A stretch of 64,000 nucleotides of DNA, from assembly GCA_032718475.1 (NCBI GenBank), contig JAUCBJ010005137.1:87501-151500 (forward strand), written 5' to 3'. Each line of letters opens with the position of its first letter. Positions within the stretch are counted from its first letter, which is position 1. Positions 57,866-64,000 of this stretch are shown piece by piece. The position numbers and the translations under genes were made by a program. Origin of the DNA: Nemertoderma westbladi. Taxonomy: Eukaryota > Xenacoelomorpha > Nemertodermatida > Nemertodermatidae. The notes beneath the pieces are model-generated. The model was not told the origin of the DNA, made no database searches, and was given only the letters and a program-made list of their open reading frames with translations.

Positions 57866-58950
57866 TTGCAAACAAGTTACATAGATATTCGGTACGTTAC
57901 AAACAAGTTACATCGATATTCGGTACGTTACAAACAAGTTACATCGATATTCGGTACGTTACAAACGAGTTACATCGATATTCGGTACGTTACAAACAAG
58001 TTACATAGATATTCGGTTCGTTACAAACAAGTTACATCGATATTCGGTACGTTACAAACAAATTACATATATATTCGGTACGTTACAAACGAGTTACATC
58101 GATATTCGGTACGTTACAAACAAGTTACATCGATATTCGGTACGTTACAAACAAGTTACATCGATATTCGGTTCGTTACAAACAAGTTACATCGATATTC
58201 GGTACGTTACAAACAAGTTACATCGATATTCGGTACGTTACAAACAAGTTACATAGATATTCGGTTCGTTACAAACAAGTTACATAGATATTCGGTACGT
58301 TGCAAACAAGTTACATAGATATTCGGTACGTTACAAACAAGTTACATCGATATTCGGTACGTTGCAAACAAGTTACATCGATATTCGGTACGTTGCAAAC
58401 AAGTTACATCGATATTCGGTACGTTACAAACAAGTTACATTGATATTCGGTACGTTACAAACAAGTTACATAGATATTCGGTACGTTGCAAACAAGTTAC
58501 ATAGATATTCGGTTCGTTACAAACAAGTTACATCGATATTCGGTACGTTACAAACAAATTACATATATATTCGGTACGTTACAAACGAGTTACATCGATA
58601 TTCGGTACGTTACAAACAAGTTACATCGATATTCGGTACGTTACAAACGAGTTACATCGATATTCGGTTCGTTACAAACAAGTTACATCGATATTCGGTA
58701 CGTTACAAACAAGTTACATCGATATTCGGTACGTTACAAACAAGTTACATAGATATTCGGTTCGTTACAAACAAGTTACATAGATATTCGGTACGTTGCA
58801 AACAAGTTACATAGATATTCGGTACGTTACAAACAAGTTACATCGATATTCGGTACGTTGCAAACAAGTTACATCGATATTCGGTACGTTGCAAACAAGT
58901 TACATCGATATTCGGTACGTTACAAACAAGTTACATTGATATTCGGTACG
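57866..58950. repeat. 496-bp (16-unit) higher-order repeat within the satellite
   Basis: A block with a distinctive order of variant units, including aaattacatatatatt followed by aaacgagttacatcg, recurs at a spacing of 496 bp. It is marked by matching positions 57866, 58362 and 58858 (the third copy is partial). Confidence 0.85.
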
Positions 58951-59319
58951 TTACAAACAAGTTACATAGATATTCGGTACGTTGCAAACAAGTTACATAG
59001 ATATTCGGTACGTTACAAACAAGTTACATCGATATTCGGTACGTTACAAACAAGTTACATCGATATTCGGTACGTTACAAACAAGTTACATCGATATTCG
59101 GTACGTTGCAAACAAGTTACATTGATATTCGGTACGTTGCAAACAAGTTACATTGATATTCGGTATGTTACAAACAAGTTACATAGATATTCGGTACGTT
59201 GCAAACAAGTTACATAGATATTCGGTACGTTACAAACGAGTTACATAGATATTCGGTACGTTACAAACAAGTTACATCGATATTCGGTACGTTACAAACA
59301 AATTACATATATATTCGGT

Positions 59320-60235
59320 ACGTTACAATTACAAACAAGTTACATCGATATTCGGTATGTTACAAACAAGTTACATAGATATTCGGTACGTTACAAACAA
59401 GTTACATAGATATTCGGTACGTTACAATTACAAACAAGTTACATCGATATTCGGTATGTTACAAACAAGTTACATAGATATTCGGTACGTTACAAACAAG
59501 TTACATATATATTCGGTACGTTACAATTACAAACAAGTTACATCGATATTCGGTATGTTACAAACAAGTTACATAGATATTCGGTACGTTACAAACAAGT
59601 TACATATATATTCGGTACGTTACAATTACAAACAAGTTACATCGATATTCGGTATGTTACAAACAAGTTACATAGATATTCGGTACGTTACAAACAAATT
59701 ACATATATATTCGGTACGTTACAATTACAAACAAGTTACATCGATATTCGGTATGTTACAAACAAGTTACATAGATATTCGGTACGTTACAAACAAGTTA
59801 CATAGATATTCGGTACGTTGCAAACAAGTTACATAGATATTCGGTACGTTACAAACAAGTTACATAGATATTCGGTACGTTACAAACAAGTTACATAGAT
59901 ATTCGGTGCGTTACAATTACAAACAAGTTACATCGATATTCGGTATGTTACAAACAAGTTACATAGATATTCGGTACGTTACAAACAAATTACATATATA
60001 TTCGGTACGTTACAATTACAAACAAGTTACATCGATATTCGGTATGTTACAAACAAGTTACATAGATATTCGGTACGTTACAAACAAGTTACATAGATAT
60101 TCGGTACGTTGCAAACAAGTTACATAGATATTCGGTACGTTACAAACAAATTACATATATATTCGGTACGTTGCAAACAAATTACATATATATTCGGTAC
60201 GTTACAATTACAAACAAGTTACATCGATATTCGGT
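59320..60235. repeat. 99-bp higher-order repeat with attaca insertion
   Basis: Three 31-bp units plus a 6-bp insertion (gttacaattacaaac) form a 99-bp period, repeated five times from about 59327 to 59740 and again with spacing changes at about 59915, 60012 and 60205. Because 99 is a multiple of three, this block keeps one continuous reading frame. Confidence 0.9.
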
Positions 60236-63200
60236 ATGTTACAAACAAGTTACATAGATATTCGGTACGTTACAAACAAGTTACATAGATATTCGGTACG
60301 TTGCAAACAAGTTACATAGATATTCGGTACGTTACAAACAAGTTACATAGATATTCGGTACGTTGCAAACAAGTTACATAGATATTCGGTACGTTACAAA
60401 CAAGTTACATAGATATTCGGTACGTTACAAACAAGTTACATAGATATTCGGTACGTTACAAACAAGTTACATAGATATTCGGTACGTTACAAACAAGTTA
60501 CATCGATATTCGGTACGTTGCAAACAAGTTACATAGATATTCGGTACGTTACAAACAAGTTACATCGATATTCGGTACGTTACAAACAAGTTACATAGAT
60601 ATTCGGTACGTTACAAACAAGTTACATAGATATTCGGTACGTTACAAACAAGTTATATCGATATTCGGTACGTTACAAACAAGTTACATCGATATTCGGT
60701 ACGTTGCAAACAAGTTACATCGATATTCGGTACGTTACAAACAAGTTACATTGATATTCGGTACGTTACAAACAAGTTACATAGATATTCGGTACGTTAC
60801 AAACAAGTTACATCGATATTCGGTACGTTGCAAACAAGTTACATTGATATTCGGTACGTTGCAAACAAGTTACATTGATATTCGGTATGTTACAAACAAG
60901 TTACATAGATTTTCGGTACGTTGCAAACAAGTTACATAGATATTCGGTACGTTACAAACAAGTTACATAGATATTCGGTACGTTACAAACAAGTTACATA
61001 GATATTCGGTACGTTACAAACAAGTTATATCGATATTCGGTACGTTACAAACAAGTTACATCGATATTCGGTACGTTACAAACAAGTTACATCGATATTC
61101 GGTACGTTACAAACAAGTTACATAGATATTCGGTACGTTACAAACAAGTTACATAGATATTCGGTACGTTACAAACAAGTTACATAGATATTCGGTACGT
61201 TACAAACAAGTTATATCGATATTCGGTACGTTACAAACAAGTTACATCGATATTCGGTACGTTGCAAACAAGTTACATCGATATTCGGTACGTTACAAAC
61301 AAGTTACATTGATATTCGGTACGTTACAAACAAGTTACATAGATATTCGGTACGTTACAAACAAGTTACATCGATATTCGGTACGTTGCAAACAAGTTAC
61401 ATTGATATTCGGTACGTTACAAACAAGTTACATAGATATTCGGTACGTTGCAAACAAGTTACATAGATATTCGGTACGTTACAAACAAGTTACATAGATA
61501 TTCGGTACGTTACAAACAAGTTACATAGATATTCGGTACGTTGCAAACAAGTTACATTGATATTCGGTACGTTACAAACAAGTTACATAGATATTCGGTA
61601 CGTTGCAAACAAGTTACATAGATATTCGGTACGTTGCAAACAAGTTACATAGATATTCGGTACGTTACAAACAAGTTACATCGATATTCGGTACGTTGCA
61701 AACAAGTTACATAGATATTCGGTACGTTACAAACAAGTTACATCGATATTCGGTACGTTGCAAACAAGTTACATAGATATTCGGTACGTTGCAAACAAGT
61801 TACATCGATATTCGGTACGTTGCAAACAAGTTACATAGATATTCGGTACGTTACAAACAAGTTACATAGATATTCGGTACGTTGCAAACAAGTTACATCG
61901 ATATTCGGTACGTTGCAAACAAGTTACATCGATATTCGGTACGTTACAAACAAGTTACATCGATATTCGGTACGTTACAAACAAGTTACATAGATATTCG
62001 GTACGTTACAAACAAGTTACATAGATATTCGGTACGTTACAAACAAGTTACATCGATATTCGGTACGTTACAAACAAGTTACATCGATATTCGGTACGTT
62101 ACAAACAAGTTACATAGATATTCGGTACGTTACAAACAAGTTACATAGATATTCGGTACGTTACAAACAAGTTACATAGATATTCGGTACGTTACAAACA
62201 AGTTACATAGATATTCGGTACGTTACAAACAAGTTACATCGATATTCGGTACGTTACAAACAAGTTACATAGATATTCGGTACGTTACAAACAAGTTACA
62301 TAGATATTCGGTACGTTACAAACAAGTTACATAGATATTCGGTACGTTACAAACAAGTTACATCGATATTCGGTACGTTACAAACAAGTTACATAGATAT
62401 TCGGTACGTTACAAACAAGTTACATCGATATTCGGTACGTTACAAACAAGTTACATAGATATTCGGTACGTTACAAACAAGTTACATCGATATTCGGTAC
62501 GTTACAAACAAGTTACATCGATATTCGGTACGTCACAAACAAGTTACATAGATATTCGGTACGTTACAAACAAGTTACATTGATATTCGGTACGTTACAA
62601 ACAAGTTACATAGATATTCGGTACGTTGCAAACAAGTTACATAGATATTCGGTACGTTGCAAACAAGTTACATCGATATTCGGTACGTTACAAACAAGTT
62701 ACATAGATATTCGGTACGTTACAAACAAGTTACATAGATATTCGGTACGTTACAAACAAGTTACATAGATATTCGGTATGTTGCAAACAAGTTACATAGA
62801 TATTCGGTACGTTACAAACAAGTTACATAGATATTCGGTACGTTACAAACAAGTTACATAGATATTCGGTACGTTACAAACAAGTTACATCGATATTCGG
62901 TACGTTGCAAACAAGTTACATCGATATTCGGTACGTTACAAACAAGTTACATCGATATTCGGTACGTTACAAACAAGTTACATCGATATTCGGTACGTTG
63001 CAAACAAGTTACATCGATATTCGGTACGTTACAAACAAGTTACATCGATATTCGGTACGTTACAAACAAGTTACATATATATTCGGTACGTTACAAACAA
63101 GTTACATAGATATTCGGTACGTTACAAACAAGTTACATAGATATTCGGTACGTTACAAACAAGTTACATAGATATTCGGTACGTTACAAACAAGTTACAT

Positions 63201-64000
63201 ATATATTCGGTACGTTACAAACAAGTTACATCGATATTCGGTACGTTGCAAACAAGTTACATCGATATTCGGTACGTTACAAACAAGTTACATCGATATT
63301 CGGTACGTTACAAACAAGTTACATATATATTCGGTACGTTACAAACAAGTTACATAGATATTCGGTACGTTACAAACAAGTTACATAGATATTCGGTACG
63401 TTACAAACAAGTTACATAGATATTCGGTACGTCACAAACAAGTTACATAGATATTCGGTACGTTACAAACAGGTTACATCGATATTCGGTACGTTACAAA
63501 CAAGTTACATAGATATTCGGTACGTTGCAAACAAGTTACATATATATTCGGTACGTTACAAACAAGTTACATAGATATTCGGTACGTTACAAACAGGTTA
63601 CATCGATATTCGGTACGTTACAAACAAGTTACATAGATATTCGGTACGTTACAAACAAGTTACATCGATATTCGGTTCGTTACAATTACAAACAAGTTAC
63701 ATAGATATTCGGTACGTTGCAAACAAGTTACATTGATATTCGGTACGTTGCAAACAAGTTACATCGATATTCGGTACGTTGCAAACAAGTTACATTGATA
63801 TTCGGTACGTTACAAACAAGTTACATAGATATTCGGTACGTTACAAACAAGTTACATAGATATTCGGTACGTTACAAACAAGTTACATAGATATTCGGTA
63901 CGTTACAAACAAGTTACATAGATATTCGGTACGTTACAAACAAGTTACATAGATATTCGGTACGTTACAAACAAGTTACATAGATATTCGGTACGTTACA

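Larger units (their letters stand above)
40919..64000. repeat. 31-bp satellite array, over 23 kb, about 745 copies in view
   Basis: The unit is gttacatagatattcggta + cgttacaaacaa. Almost all variation falls at a few positions: the base in cat(a/c/t)gatat, tatat for tagat, gttac/gttgc, gtacg/gttcg/gtatg, and aag/aaa before ttac. Length variants are rare: one 29-bp unit near 43955 and units lengthened by 6 bp (attaca) clustered at 59.3-60.2 kb, plus one near 63.68 kb. The array continues past the window end. The many 62-159-residue open frames here are this repeat read in three frames; they stop where the unit reads TAG and continue where it reads TCG or TTG. Confidence 0.99.

Noticed and set aside
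41082-63171. Dozens of open frames of 62-159 residues (TSYIDIRYVTNKLHRYSV type)
   Set aside because: All are the 31-bp satellite read in three phases. Starts and stops follow single-base unit variants, and there is no sign of selection on a protein.
40919-64000. CRISPR-like appearance of regularly spaced 31-bp repeats
   Set aside because: Units are directly adjacent with no unique spacers, and the context is eukaryotic. It is a satellite.
40919-64000. Telomeric repeat
   Set aside because: The unit is 31 bp, not G-rich on one strand, and unlike TTAGGG-type telomere repeats.
1-64000. rRNA or spliceosomal snRNA genes
   Set aside because: Scanned by eye for rRNA, 5S, U1 and U6 signature stretches and found none; diverged copies cannot be excluded without a covariance search.

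Overview
This window is nuclear DNA from an animal. The evidence is a set of metazoan protein genes (MLH1, a TUSC2/FUS1 homologue, an RNF215-like PA/RING E3 ligase, a beta-1,3-galactosyltransferase, and an SR protein with RRM, CCHC knuckle and RS domain), a spliced tRNA-Tyr gene, GT-AG introns, and several eukaryotic transposon classes. Most of the DNA is AT-rich, repeat-laden and non-coding. A marine invertebrate is plausible, but I cannot fix the phylum from sequence alone.

Layout. Positions 1-9.6 kb are gene-free: degenerate tandem repeats, a tiny palindromic insertion (1.44 kb) and a 1.8-kb terminal-inverted-repeat element with target duplication (6.45-8.25 kb). Positions 9.7-15.1 kb form the gene-dense island: MLH1, TUSC2-like and RNF215-like, all on the + strand and all intact single-exon genes; the last two are only 152 bp apart. 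Positions 15-21 kb hold tRNA-Tyr (- strand), a LINE 3' end, tandem repeats and a Mutator-like element with long inverted repeats and a 10-bp target duplication.

From 21.05 to about 40.1 kb a single SR-protein gene is spread over four recognisable exons (21046-21154, 21848-21900, 30679-30762, 39876-40094). Its 8.8-kb and 9.1-kb introns have absorbed a decayed RLE-type non-LTR retroelement (itself split by a 2.5-kb foldback transposon), a 17-bp minisatellite, a hAT-like MITE, a broken Ty3/Gypsy fragment, a LINE fragment, a large foldback complex with two micro-palindromic insertions, an inverted duplication of a tRNA-like gene, and an intact antisense intronless beta-1,3-galactosyltransferase gene.

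From about 40.92 kb to the window end there is a nearly uninterrupted satellite of 31-bp units (about 745 copies in view, running off the edge) with several local higher-order periods. The genes have unrelated jobs (mismatch repair, mitochondrial/calcium signalling, membrane ubiquitin ligation, glycosylation, splicing), so no shared pathway is claimed. The points of interest are architectural: compact intronless genes beside one very expanded gene, abundant foldback insertions whose target duplications can be read directly, and a large structured satellite immediately downstream of the SR gene.
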